DNA from: Candidatus Onthoplasma faecigallinarum
GTDB lineage: Bacteria > Bacillota > Clostridia > Christensenellales > UBA1242
DNA length: 28,241 bases
Direction of reading: 5' to 3'
Assembly (NCBI GenBank): GCA_018715225.1
Contig: DVMB01000020.1
Coordinates: forward strand, 1 to 28,241
Position 1 is the first letter of the stretch; every line of letters begins with the position of its first letter. Shown one piece after another: positions 18,958-25,424 of the stretch. The notes under the pieces were generated by a model. The model was not told the origin of the DNA and searched no databases. It worked only from the letters and a program-made list of their open reading frames with translations. A program made the position numbers and the translations under genes.

Positions 18958-19602
18958 CTAATATTCTTCTCTCCATGCATCTAGCCATTTTGTATATACT
19001 TCTCTATAATCAATTTTTTCTCTAGTGAAATTAATATTTATACACCTAGTATCTGTGTGTCTTTCTAACATAGAAAGTGCTTCCGCTGTTATTTCAACAC
19101 CTCTTGCATTTGTGTTTTCTTTTGGTAATTTAATATATCTATCTCGACCAATATCATTTAATATTTGACACTGTGATTCTTTTGAGAATAACAACAATTT
19201 TCCTTCACCATTCCAACGAATTTTTGCTACCAACATATCACAAGAAGGAATATAAGTGTTCTTAAACTCTATAGCTTTTTGAGCATCAACCGTCCAGATT
19301 AATTTAATAGAATTCCAACGTTCACTACTTGTTGTCATTGTTTTTATTGACAATGGCGTATTATCGACTATAACATCTACTTCAGGGGTAGTAATAGGAA
19401 TATCAGGATTTACAATATCAATACCAAATTTATACATGAGCAAAGCTATTAAAATTCTTTCTCTAACAGAGCCTATTTCCATACCAATTTTTCCATTTCT
19501 AGAACTTTCCAATTCTGCAAGTTGAAACAAATGTGGCAATTTATTTTTCACTCTTTTAACTATTAAGTTATCATTAAATAATTTATCATAAACACTACTC
19601 AT
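18958..19602 (-). CDS. Type II restriction endonuclease, ThaI-like (predicted CGCG)
   Basis: The protein has 214 residues; ATG follows aaaggag. The ATGAGTAG overlap puts its start inside the last codons of the methyltransferase gene, so translation is probably coupled and the methylase is made first. I recognise the pattern of the ThaI family of type II endonucleases: an N-terminal NKLPHLFQLAELESS-like block, GKIGMEIGSVRERILIALL (about 37-55) and YIKLP...GVEIT near the C terminus. The likely PD-(D/E)xK-type catalytic set is PEVD (Glu74, Asp76) with SIK (Lys87), possibly with Glu42. ThaI cuts CGCG. Family assignment is from memory of the pattern, so the site is a prediction. The sure part is that a 200-residue PEVD..SIK protein coupled to a C5 methylase is its partner endonuclease. 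Low G+C and flanking inverted repeats suggest acquisition by transfer. Confidence 0.75.
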   Translation of the reverse strand: MSSVYDKLFNDNLIVKRVKNKLPHLFQLAELESSRNGKIGMEIGSVRERILIALLMYKFGIDIVNPDIPITTPEVDVIVDNTPLSIKTMTTSSERWNSIKLIWTVDAQKAIEFKNTYIPSCDMLVAKIRWNGEGKLLLFSKESQCQILNDIGRDRYIKLPKENTNARGVEITAEALSMLERHTDTRCININFTREKIDYREVYTKWLDAWREEY

Positions 19603-20605
19603 TAGTTTTCTCCTTTAGTAAAATATTTTTTAGCATTTGTGCTAAGTGCCAAGCAAAAACGGGTGCAACCGCATTTCCTATTTGTCTATAAGCATCTGTT
19701 GTAGACTTTACAAAAACAAAATTATCAGGGAATGATTGTATTCTTGCAGCTTCTCTAGCAGATAATCTTCTAGGCAATAAGTAATGAAATTCAATATTTC
19801 CATGATGTTCCGCCCTCATTGTTGGCGCAGGCTTATCAGCTTTAGTAATAGTATTTCCTTGTTTCCCTTTAAAAAGTTTTGCCTTCGAGTATCCATTATT
19901 AGGTAAAGAGTTATGAAGATTGTAATCTTCTAAATCTCCGATAGCATCTTTAATTGTTAACCATGGTTTTAAATTTACATCATTATTGGAATGTGTTGGT
20001 TTAGGCCATTGAATTTCCGATTTTAAATCATTTCTAACGCCTACAATAATTACACGTTCTCTTGTTTGTGGCACACCATAATCGGCAGTGTTAAATAATT
20101 TATACTTTACAGTATACCCAAGTTTTGAAAAATCCTCAACGATTGTTTTTATAGCCATACCATTTTCCCAAGAAATTAAGCCTTTAACATTCTCTGCAAG
20201 AAAAACTTTAGGTTTTAATAATTCTATAACTCTTGCCATACTTTGATATAATTTGCCTCTTTGAACATTTAACCCCTGTCTTTTACCAGCAAGACTGAAA
20301 TCTTGACACGGGAATCCGCCAATAACGACATCTGCATAGCTTGGTAATTTTAGTTCGTTATCAAAAAGGGACATCTGTTTGCTATTTCTTTCATCTAATA
20401 TTTTTGTAATATCTTGACATACAACGTTTATATTTTTGAAATTTAATTTTTGAGTTAAAGTTGCTTTTTCATTAATGTCATTTGCCCAAATGATTTTAAA
20501 TGGATTTTTATCATAATAATTATTTAGATAATTAAATCCACCTTCAATTCCTAGGTCAAGCCCTCCACAACCCGAAAATAAAGAAACAACTTTATAATCT
20601 TGCAT
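19595..20605 (-). CDS. DNA (cytosine-5-)-methyltransferase of a type II R-M system
   Basis: It transfers methyl groups from S-adenosylmethionine to C5 of cytosine in the recognition site, protecting host DNA. All main motifs of the C5 family are present and intact over 336 residues: I (LFSGCGGLDLG, 9-19), IV (GGFPCQDFS with catalytic Cys100), VI (ENV, 138-140), VIII (QTRER, 180-184), IX (RLSAREAARIQSFPD, 280-294) and X (YRQIGNAV, 306-313). The target recognition region is about 195-275. ATG follows ggag by 7 bases, with an A+T-rich tataat-like stretch about 30 bases further up. It is upstream of, and overlaps by 8 bases, the endonuclease gene. No controller (C) protein gene is present, so expression balance may rest on translational coupling. 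If the endonuclease is ThaI-like, this enzyme should methylate CGCG. Confidence 0.95.
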   Translation of the reverse strand: MQDYKVVSLFSGCGGLDLGIEGGFNYLNNYYDKNPFKIIWANDINEKATLTQKLNFKNINVVCQDITKILDERNSKQMSLFDNELKLPSYADVVIGGFPCQDFSLAGKRQGLNVQRGKLYQSMARVIELLKPKVFLAENVKGLISWENGMAIKTIVEDFSKLGYTVKYKLFNTADYGVPQTRERVIIVGVRNDLKSEIQWPKPTHSNNDVNLKPWLTIKDAIGDLEDYNLHNSLPNNGYSKAKLFKGKQGNTITKADKPAPTMRAEHHGNIEFHYLLPRRLSAREAARIQSFPDNFVFVKSTTDAYRQIGNAVAPVFAWHLAQMLKNILLKEKTNE

Positions 20606-20712
20606 TTGTATTCTCCAAATTTATAATCTATATTAATTATTATATCACAAATAATGTCTAATTGCATTAATATAAAGAAAATTTTTTAAAAAATATTTTG
20701 GTATTTAAACGT

Positions 20713-20764
20713 GTGCTTATCTTGATATAAGTCGTTGTCGCTTCGCTCCACCTAAGACAAGCAC
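20713..20764. repeat. Palindrome A in the R-M flank
   Basis: The arms gtgcttatctt and aagacaagcac pair over 11 bp with one mismatch. The 30-base loop contains the G+C-rich gtcgttgtcgcttcgctcc. Confidence 0.65.
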
Positions 20765-20784
20765 AATAGATAAATTTAGTTAAA

Positions 20785-20828
20785 AGAAAGAGTGTGTGCT
20801 GGCAGAGCAAACGCACGACACTCTTTCT
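20785..20828. repeat. Palindrome B, terminator-like hairpin with T-rich tail
   Basis: A perfect 11-bp stem (agaaagagtgt / acactctttct) extends inward by gtgc/gcac with one bulged base. On the plus strand it is followed by a T-rich run (20829-20848), as in a terminator, yet no plus-strand gene precedes it. It may end a small plus-strand RNA or simply be part of a mobile-element end. Confidence 0.65.
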
Positions 20829-20853
20829 CTTTTTTCTCTTTCGTTTTTAGTGT

Positions 20854-20952
20854 AAACGGATATTTTTTGTTGTCAAGGTTAAAATGTATGTCTAATAATA
20901 CTAATTGTTAAGATTATCACGACAACCTATGACAACGGCACAATATCCGTTT
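20854..20952. repeat. Palindrome C, about 99 bp, MITE-like
   Basis: The outer arms match as aaacggatatt and aatatccgttt. Further in, gttgtca/tgacaac and aggtt/aacct continue the pairing with interruptions. The whole forms an imperfect inverted repeat of about 27-32 bp per arm, resembling a miniature inverted-repeat element. Confidence 0.6.
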
Positions 20953-21012
20953 TGTTGGCTACTTAAGAGAGAATAAAATAATACTTTAATTTTTTTTAAG
21001 TTAAAGTGTTAA

Positions 21013-21057
21013 TTATTTGGCTAGTTTCAAAAGGGTTTACCTATCTCGCTCTTTTTT
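21013..21057 (-). repeat. Right inverted repeat flanking the restriction-modification cassette
   Basis: Its reverse complement matches 18801-18846 (see that entry). The arms point toward each other with the R-M genes and palindromes between them. Confidence 0.8.
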
Positions 21058-21063
21058 TGTGAC

Positions 21064-21100
21064 GTAATTTATCTAAGACTCAGTGGTGTAATTTATCTAA
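21064..21100. repeat. Pair of 13-bp direct repeats next to the right inverted repeat
   Basis: The sequence gtaatttatctaa occurs at 21064-21076 and again at 21088-21100, a 24-base period, just outside the right inverted repeat. Confidence 0.8.
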
Positions 21101-21141
21101 TATTCCATGAATATGGGTTTAAGGGTTTATTAAATAATATC

Positions 21142-21173
21142 AAAAAAAATATCTGCATTTTAGCAGATATTTT
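21142..21173 (-). terminator. Terminator of spoVG
   Basis: An 11-bp perfect stem (aaaatatctgc / gcagatatttt) with loop atttta. The A run at 21142-21149 gives a U tract in the minus-strand transcript, 9 bases past the spoVG stop. Confidence 0.85.
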
Positions 21174-21181
21174 ATTGGTTG

Positions 21182-21451
21182 CTATTGTTGATTTTCTTTT
21201 TCTTTTTCATAAGCAGCCAATACAGCAGAACTGATTTGTTCTCTTGTCTCAGTGTTCAATGGGTGTACAATATCTCTGTACTCGCCACTTGGTGCTTGCT
21301 TTGATGGCATAGCGATAAAGTTACCATTGGTGCCTTCAATAATCTTGACGTCATGCACAACAAATGCATTATCAATCGTGAATGAGGCAACGGCCTTCAA
21401 CTTGCTATCTTCTTTGCTTACCAACCTGATTCTAATGTCTGTGATGTTCAA
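21182..21451 (-). CDS. spoVG: SpoVG family regulator, RNA/DNA-binding protein
   Basis: This small regulator is widespread in Bacillota; in different species it affects septation during sporulation, capsule or virulence and binds nucleic acid. The 89-residue length is normal. The N terminus (NITDIRIRLV) and the signature FVVHDVKIIEG...FIAMPSK (about 30-50), followed by DIVHPLN (about 60-66), are diagnostic. Translation begins at TTG with ggggaaggtg about 7 bases upstream; no in-frame ATG or GTG exists near the conserved start. The gene is monocistronic, divergent from murC, with its own promoter and terminator. Its presence does not prove that the host sporulates. Confidence 0.96.
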   Translation of the reverse strand: MNITDIRIRLVSKEDSKLKAVASFTIDNAFVVHDVKIIEGTNGNFIAMPSKQAPSGEYRDIVHPLNTETREQISSAVLAAYEKEKENQQ

Positions 21452-21499
21452 GTTTGTTCACCTTCCCCTTTTTAGATTAACTACTTTGTAGTCATTATA

Positions 21500-21528
21500 A
21501 TTTTAACCCATAAATATATTTTTTGCAA
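21500..21528 (-). promoter_or_regulatory. Promoter of spoVG
   Basis: On the minus strand, TTGCAA, a 17-base spacer and TAAAAT precede spoVG by about 49 bases. In Bacillus spoVG is known for a sigma-H promoter; this one fits the vegetative consensus better. Confidence 0.6.
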
Positions 21529-21547
21529 ACGATTTTTGTATTGTTTT

Positions 21548-21576
21548 TTGATTTTTTATATTTTAAATAATATATT
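21548..21576 (+). promoter_or_regulatory. Promoter of murC
   Basis: TTGATT, a 17-base spacer and TATATT lie 42 bases upstream of murC. The -35 box backs onto the spoVG promoter. Confidence 0.55.
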
Positions 21577-21618
21577 ACGTTTTTTTGACTCAAATCATAT
21601 AGAAAGATAAGGTGTCGT

Positions 21619-22860
21619 ATGAAGAAAGATGAAATCAAATCAGTTTTGTTGTTGGGTGTGGGCGGTATAAGTATGTATCAGTTGGCTTTGGCGTATTTAG
21701 ATTTGGGGTGTGAAGTCTATGGCTATGATCTAAAAAAATCTAAATACACTGAACTTTGCCAAGAGAGAGGAGTGCATATCACTCACAGGTTCAACAAAGA
21801 ATTTTTAAATGTTGATTTGTGTGTCAAATCTGGGGCAATAAAGGACACAAATAAATATGTCCAAATGCTCAAAAAAATGAAGTGCAAAATAATTGATAGA
21901 GCACAGGCTCTAGGCGAATTTTGTAGTCAATTTAAATGTGTCATAGCCGTGGCAGGAACGCACGGGAAAAGTACTACCGCCACTTTGATATACGAAATTT
22001 TGCGTGCCGCAAATAAAAAAGTTTCATGTCATATTGGTGCAGATGTGTTTGCTCCTAGATTTAGTTTGGGAGACGATTTTCTGGTGGTGGAAGCGTGTGA
22101 ATTCAACAAAAGTTTTCTTCATCTAAAGCCCACGATTTCTGTCGTAACGAATATTGAGGCGGAACATATGGATTGCTACGAAAGTTTATTCAATTTGCGT
22201 ACGGCTTTTTTGACATTTTTGAAGCGTGGAATAAAAAGATTTGTCTATCTTGACAAATCGACTTCGTTTTTAAAAAGGACAAAAAACATAGAGTTTGTAT
22301 CTAATACCTTAAAAAATCTACACCCGAAAATAAAAGGGGAATATAATTTGAAAAATATTTCTCTGGCCGTAGCTGTAACAAAATTTTTGGGTGTAGACGA
22401 GCGTCTAATAGAAAAAGTTGTCAACAATTTTAGCGGACTACCAAGGCGATATGAATATAAGGGGATGTACAATAAGATAAAGGTTTACATAGATTATGCA
22501 CATCATCCAACCGAGTTGAGATCTTTTATATCCACATTTTTTCTAGAAAATCCAGATGCGTACATAGTCTTTCAACCGCATACATATTCACGTACAAATA
22601 TGTTTTTAGATGACTTCATCTCGGTATTAAAAGACGTAAAAAATTTATGTATATACAAGGAATATTCGGCACGGGAAAGACGTGCTGATGGTTTGTCCGC
22701 CTTTGAATTATATGAAAGGTTGAAAAAATTTAATCCACATGTAAAATACTGCGCCAGCATGAAAGGAGTGATAAAACAGATCAAAAATGCTAGGGCTGTG
22801 GCATTCGTTGGTGCTGGGGATATAAACTTGGTGGCACAAAAGATTGTAGAAAGAAATTGA
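21619..22860 (+). CDS. murC: UDP-N-acetylmuramate--L-alanine ligase
   Basis: It adds L-alanine to UDP-MurNAc using ATP, the first amino-acid step of peptidoglycan precursor synthesis in the cytoplasm. At 413 residues it is somewhat shorter than the usual 440-490. Visible motifs in order: the N-terminal nucleotide fold GVGGISM (13-19), the ATP-binding P-loop GTHGKSTT (113-120), EACEFNKSFL (158-167, the Bacillota form), NIEAEHMD (178-185), GEYNLKN (about 240-246, Tyr where the family usually has His), DYAHHPTE (292-299) and FQPHTYSR (318-325). ATG follows aaggtg by 6 bases. The related recycling enzyme Mpl is an alternative, but the motif set fits MurC better. The gene is alone, not in a mur cluster, and the next promoter starts 9 bases after its stop. 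Confidence 0.88.
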   Translation: MKKDEIKSVLLLGVGGISMYQLALAYLDLGCEVYGYDLKKSKYTELCQERGVHITHRFNKEFLNVDLCVKSGAIKDTNKYVQMLKKMKCKIIDRAQALGEFCSQFKCVIAVAGTHGKSTTATLIYEILRAANKKVSCHIGADVFAPRFSLGDDFLVVEACEFNKSFLHLKPTISVVTNIEAEHMDCYESLFNLRTAFLTFLKRGIKRFVYLDKSTSFLKRTKNIEFVSNTLKNLHPKIKGEYNLKNISLAVAVTKFLGVDERLIEKVVNNFSGLPRRYEYKGMYNKIKVYIDYAHHPTELRSFISTFFLENPDAYIVFQPHTYSRTNMFLDDFISVLKDVKNLCIYKEYSARERRADGLSAFELYERLKKFNPHVKYCASMKGVIKQIKNARAVAFVGAGDINLVAQKIVERN

Positions 22861-22868
22861 AAAAATGG

Positions 22869-22897
22869 TTGACAAACTATTAATTTCAATGTATAAT
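22869..22897 (+). promoter_or_regulatory. Consensus promoter of rpmE
   Basis: TTGACA, exactly 17 bases, then TATAAT: a perfect vegetative promoter just after the murC stop. Confidence 0.9.
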
Positions 22898-22902
22898 CAT
22901 TT

Positions 22903-23130
22903 CGCTAGAATTTGATAAGTAAAAGAGTTTTAGTTTTTCAAAAGAGAAAGTTTCCTAGCGGGATAAAATCAATTTTGCTTATCTAATAAGTATAACATTT
23001 GGCTTGTTCATGTTGTATGAGGGCAATCTATAAAATATTGTTCATATCAAGTGAAAATCTAATATATTTTATGATTACTCTTGATTGACATGATCCAAGT
23101 GTTAATCTAATTGCACAATCAAAAAGGAGA
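22903..23130 (+). ncRNA. Long structured leader of rpmE, probable ribosomal-protein autoregulatory RNA
   Basis: About 230 nt separate the strong promoter from rpmE. The 5' part folds through cgctag (22903-22908) and ctagcg (22955-22960). Leaders of this kind, bound by L31, are known in Bacillota. I cannot confirm a covariance match, and the boundaries are approximate. No uORF or zinc-repressor (Zur) box is evident. Confidence 0.5.
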
Positions 23131-23136
23131 ATTGTT

Positions 23137-23358
23137 ATGAAAAAAGATATTCAACCTAAGAGTGTAGAAGTAACTTTTGTATGTGCTTGTGGTGCTGAAT
23201 TCAAAAACAAGATAGCAAAACCAGGAGTAAAAGAGGGAGATGTTATCAAACTTGAAGTTTGTGATAAATGCCACCCATTCTATTCAGGACAACAAAAGAT
23301 TGTTGATACAGAAGGTCGTGTAGACAAATTTAATAAAAAATATAAAATCAACAAATAG
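23137..23358 (+). CDS. rpmE: 50S ribosomal protein L31, zinc-binding form
   Basis: L31 sits at the central protuberance and helps bridge the two ribosomal subunits. The 73 residues carry the zinc-coordinating set C-A-C (16, 18) and C-D-K-C (42, 45), marking it as the zinc-containing type rather than the zinc-free paralogue made under zinc starvation. The HPFYSG motif directly after the second pair is diagnostic. ATG follows aaaaggag by 7 bases. The order rpmE-prmC-prfA is conserved in Bacillota, but here a hairpin with a T tract lies right after rpmE. Confidence 0.97.
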   Translation: MKKDIQPKSVEVTFVCACGAEFKNKIAKPGVKEGDVIKLEVCDKCHPFYSGQQKIVDTEGRVDKFNKKYKINK

Positions 23359-23365
23359 CGGGATT

Positions 23366-23407
23366 ACGTGTCTTTTTTTGCATGCCAAGAAAAGATACGT
23401 ATTTTTT
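23366..23407 (+). terminator. Hairpin with T tract between rpmE and prmC, possible attenuator
   Basis: An 11-bp stem (acgtgtctttt / aaaagatacgt, one G-U pair) with a 13-base loop is followed by six T, 8 bases after the rpmE stop and ending at the likely prmC start codon. If active it would reduce read-through into prmC-prfA. It also makes an in-frame TTG inside the hairpin (23378) an unlikely start. Confidence 0.6.
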
Positions 23408-24229
23408 ATGTGTATGAAATTATTAGATTTACGAAAAAATTTAAAAAAAGAATTTAATCAACACGATATTGACGAAGTTGACGTGGATTTTATAATCGCT
23501 GAAGTACTGGGTGTCAAGCATACTGAATTGGTTTTGATTGACGAAATTGATGATGAAATAATTCGTGAGATCATGGAAAAAACGAGCCAGCGTCTAAACA
23601 ATGTGCCTGTTGACAAGATTTTCAAAAAATCATATTTTTATGGTCTTGATTTAGTGGTAAATGACAATGTCTTATCTCCACGAACTGATAGTGAGATTTT
23701 GGTGGATACGGCGATTCGCTATATCAGGGAAAATCAATACAATTCGGTCTTGGATCTATGTACTGGCAGTGGATGCTTAGCCATCGCTGTTGCGAAAAAT
23801 GTCCCAAATATTGAGGTTACCGCTACTGACAAATATGATAGGGCGTTGAGTGTTGCCAAGAAGAATGCGAAGAGGAATGGCGTCAATATCAATTTCATAA
23901 AATCGGATATGTTTGAAAACATACCTGACAAATATGATATGATAATCTCTAATCCGCCGTACATTGCCACAGACGACCTAGACGAACTAGATGATGAAGT
24001 CAAATTGCACGATCCTCACCACGCTCTCGACGGGGGAGAAATGGGGCTAAAATATTACAACATAATTCACGAAAATGCTAGGCAACATCTAAATAATGGC
24101 GGAATGTTGATTCTAGAGATTGATAGTATGCAAAAAATGTTGATACAATCATTATTTACAGATTTTGAATTTATAGAATGTGTCAAAGATTACAATGGGC
24201 TGGATAGAGTTGTTGTATTAAAAAAATAA
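23408..24229 (+). CDS. prmC: Release factor glutamine methyltransferase
   Basis: PrmC N5-methylates the glutamine of the GGQ motif in peptide-chain release factors, raising termination efficiency; its substrate RF1 is encoded 9 bases downstream. From the ATG at 23408 it has 273 residues, normal for the family. A second ATG at 23414 is equally possible, since no strong ribosome binding site is seen for either. An N-terminal helical domain is followed by PRTDSEILV (about 91-99), the S-adenosylmethionine site LDLCTGSGCLAI (about 115-126) and the catalytic NPPY (182-185) that holds the target glutamine. It lies between rpmE and prfA in the usual Bacillota order. Weak initiation plus the upstream hairpin suggest low expression. 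Confidence 0.94.
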   Translation: MCMKLLDLRKNLKKEFNQHDIDEVDVDFIIAEVLGVKHTELVLIDEIDDEIIREIMEKTSQRLNNVPVDKIFKKSYFYGLDLVVNDNVLSPRTDSEILVDTAIRYIRENQYNSVLDLCTGSGCLAIAVAKNVPNIEVTATDKYDRALSVAKKNAKRNGVNINFIKSDMFENIPDKYDMIISNPPYIATDDLDELDDEVKLHDPHHALDGGEMGLKYYNIIHENARQHLNNGGMLILEIDSMQKMLIQSLFTDFEFIECVKDYNGLDRVVVLKK

Positions 24230-24238
24230 GGAGTTGTT

Positions 24239-25309
24239 ATGATTGAAAAGTTGAAAGCAATAAAAGATAAATTCGACGCCCTGACCTTAGATATAGCAAA
24301 TCCTGACGTCATATCCAATACGAAAGTTTGGCAAGCAAAAGTGAAAGAACATGCTAACTTGCAACCATTGATGGACGAATACAACGAATATATGAAGATG
24401 AAAAAAGATCAAGACGATGCACTTGCCTTGCTCGAGACAGAGACAGATCCTGAAATGCGTGAAATGCTGAAAGAAGAGAGCTTGAAGCTAAAGGACAAAC
24501 TAACAGAGAGCGAAGAAAGATTGAAAATACTTTTGTTGCCAAAAGATGAAAATGATACAAAGAATGTCATTTTGGAGATTCGTGGCGGAGCTGGAGGAGA
24601 GGAAAGTGCATTGTTCGCAAGAAACTTGCTTAGGATGTATCAAATGTACTGTGATTCGCACAAGTTCAAGATGGAGATCATGAATATAGAAGAGACCGAA
24701 CTTGGCGGTATCAAAGAGGTTCAAGCCATGATCAAAGGCAAGAATGCTTATGCTAGGTTCAAATATGAGTCTGGTGTGCATAGAGTTCAGCGTGTGCCCG
24801 AGACCGAGAGCCAGGGAAGAGTCCACACCTCTACTGCGACAGTCGCAATTTTACCTGAGATGGAAGACGCTGATGTAGAGATTGATGACAAAGATATTCG
24901 TATAGATTTGTTTAGAAGCAGTGGTGCGGGTGGACAGAAAGTGAACAAGACAGAGTCTGCTATTCGAATTACTCACTTCCCTACAGGGATAGTAGTTACC
25001 TGTCAGGACGAACGTAGCCAGACGCAAAATAAAGAAAAAGCATTTGCCATGCTGAGAGCAAAGGTGTACGATTATTATCAACAGCAAAAAGAGGCGGAAT
25101 ACAGGCAGAACAGAAAGAGTCAGGTAGGTACAGGAGATAGAAGCGAGAGGATAAGGACATACAATTTTCCGCAAGGTAGAGTAACTGACCATAGAATTGG
25201 ACTTAGCCTGTATGACATTGACGCCTTTATGAATGGCGACTTAGATGAGATGATAGACGCATTGACTCTAGCCGATCAGCAAAGAAAACTGAGCGAGCAA
25301 GAAGAGTAA
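24239..25309 (+). CDS. prfA: Peptide chain release factor 1
   Basis: RF1 reads UAA and UAG stop codons and triggers peptide release on the ribosome. Its 356 residues are standard. The coiled N-terminal domain, RGGAGGEES (115-123), the recognition tripeptide region VPETES (186-191, P-E-T where other species have P-A-T or P-V-T) and the catalytic GGQ (231-233) in SSGAGGQKVNKTESA are all present. A C-terminal RNYNFPQGRVTDHR-like block (RTYNFPQGRVTDHR) completes it. ATG follows aaggag by 6 bases, 9 bases after the prmC stop, so the two are co-transcribed. A terminator follows. The presence of VPETES rather than an SPF motif separates it from RF2. Confidence 0.97.
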   Translation: MIEKLKAIKDKFDALTLDIANPDVISNTKVWQAKVKEHANLQPLMDEYNEYMKMKKDQDDALALLETETDPEMREMLKEESLKLKDKLTESEERLKILLLPKDENDTKNVILEIRGGAGGEESALFARNLLRMYQMYCDSHKFKMEIMNIEETELGGIKEVQAMIKGKNAYARFKYESGVHRVQRVPETESQGRVHTSTATVAILPEMEDADVEIDDKDIRIDLFRSSGAGGQKVNKTESAIRITHFPTGIVVTCQDERSQTQNKEKAFAMLRAKVYDYYQQQKEAEYRQNRKSQVGTGDRSERIRTYNFPQGRVTDHRIGLSLYDIDAFMNGDLDEMIDALTLADQQRKLSEQEE

Positions 25310-25352
25310 AAGTTTAAATTATTGAATTTAGTCAAAAATAAATTTGTCGTAT

Positions 25353-25376
25353 AATAGTGCTTTTGCACTATTTTTT
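25353..25376 (+). terminator. Terminator of the rpmE-prmC-prfA operon
   Basis: An 8-bp perfect stem (aatagtgc / gcactatt) with loop tttt and a T tract, 44 bases after the prfA stop. Confidence 0.88.
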
Positions 25377-25378
25377 AT

Positions 25379-25407
25379 TTGCTTAAAATATTTTGCTATG
25401 ATATAAT
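25379..25407 (+). promoter_or_regulatory. Promoter of the 641-residue unknown gene
   Basis: TTGCTT, a 17-base spacer and TATAAT, with an extended -10 (TGA before TATAAT). The promoter overlaps the end of the prfA terminator T tract. Confidence 0.75.
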
Positions 25408-25424
25408 TTAAAAGGGAGAAAACT

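Larger units (their letters stand above)
20606..21012. other. Gene-free right part of the R-M cassette, rich in palindromes
   Basis: No gene of useful length is visible. Besides the three palindromes listed separately, a weaker hairpin (actttaa/ttaaagt) spans 20983-21007. The stretch lies between the methyltransferase start and the right inverted repeat. Confidence 0.6.

Noticed and set aside
23378..23407. TTG start for prmC at 23378
   Set aside because: It lies in the loop of the hairpin after rpmE and would add residues absent from PrmC proteins.
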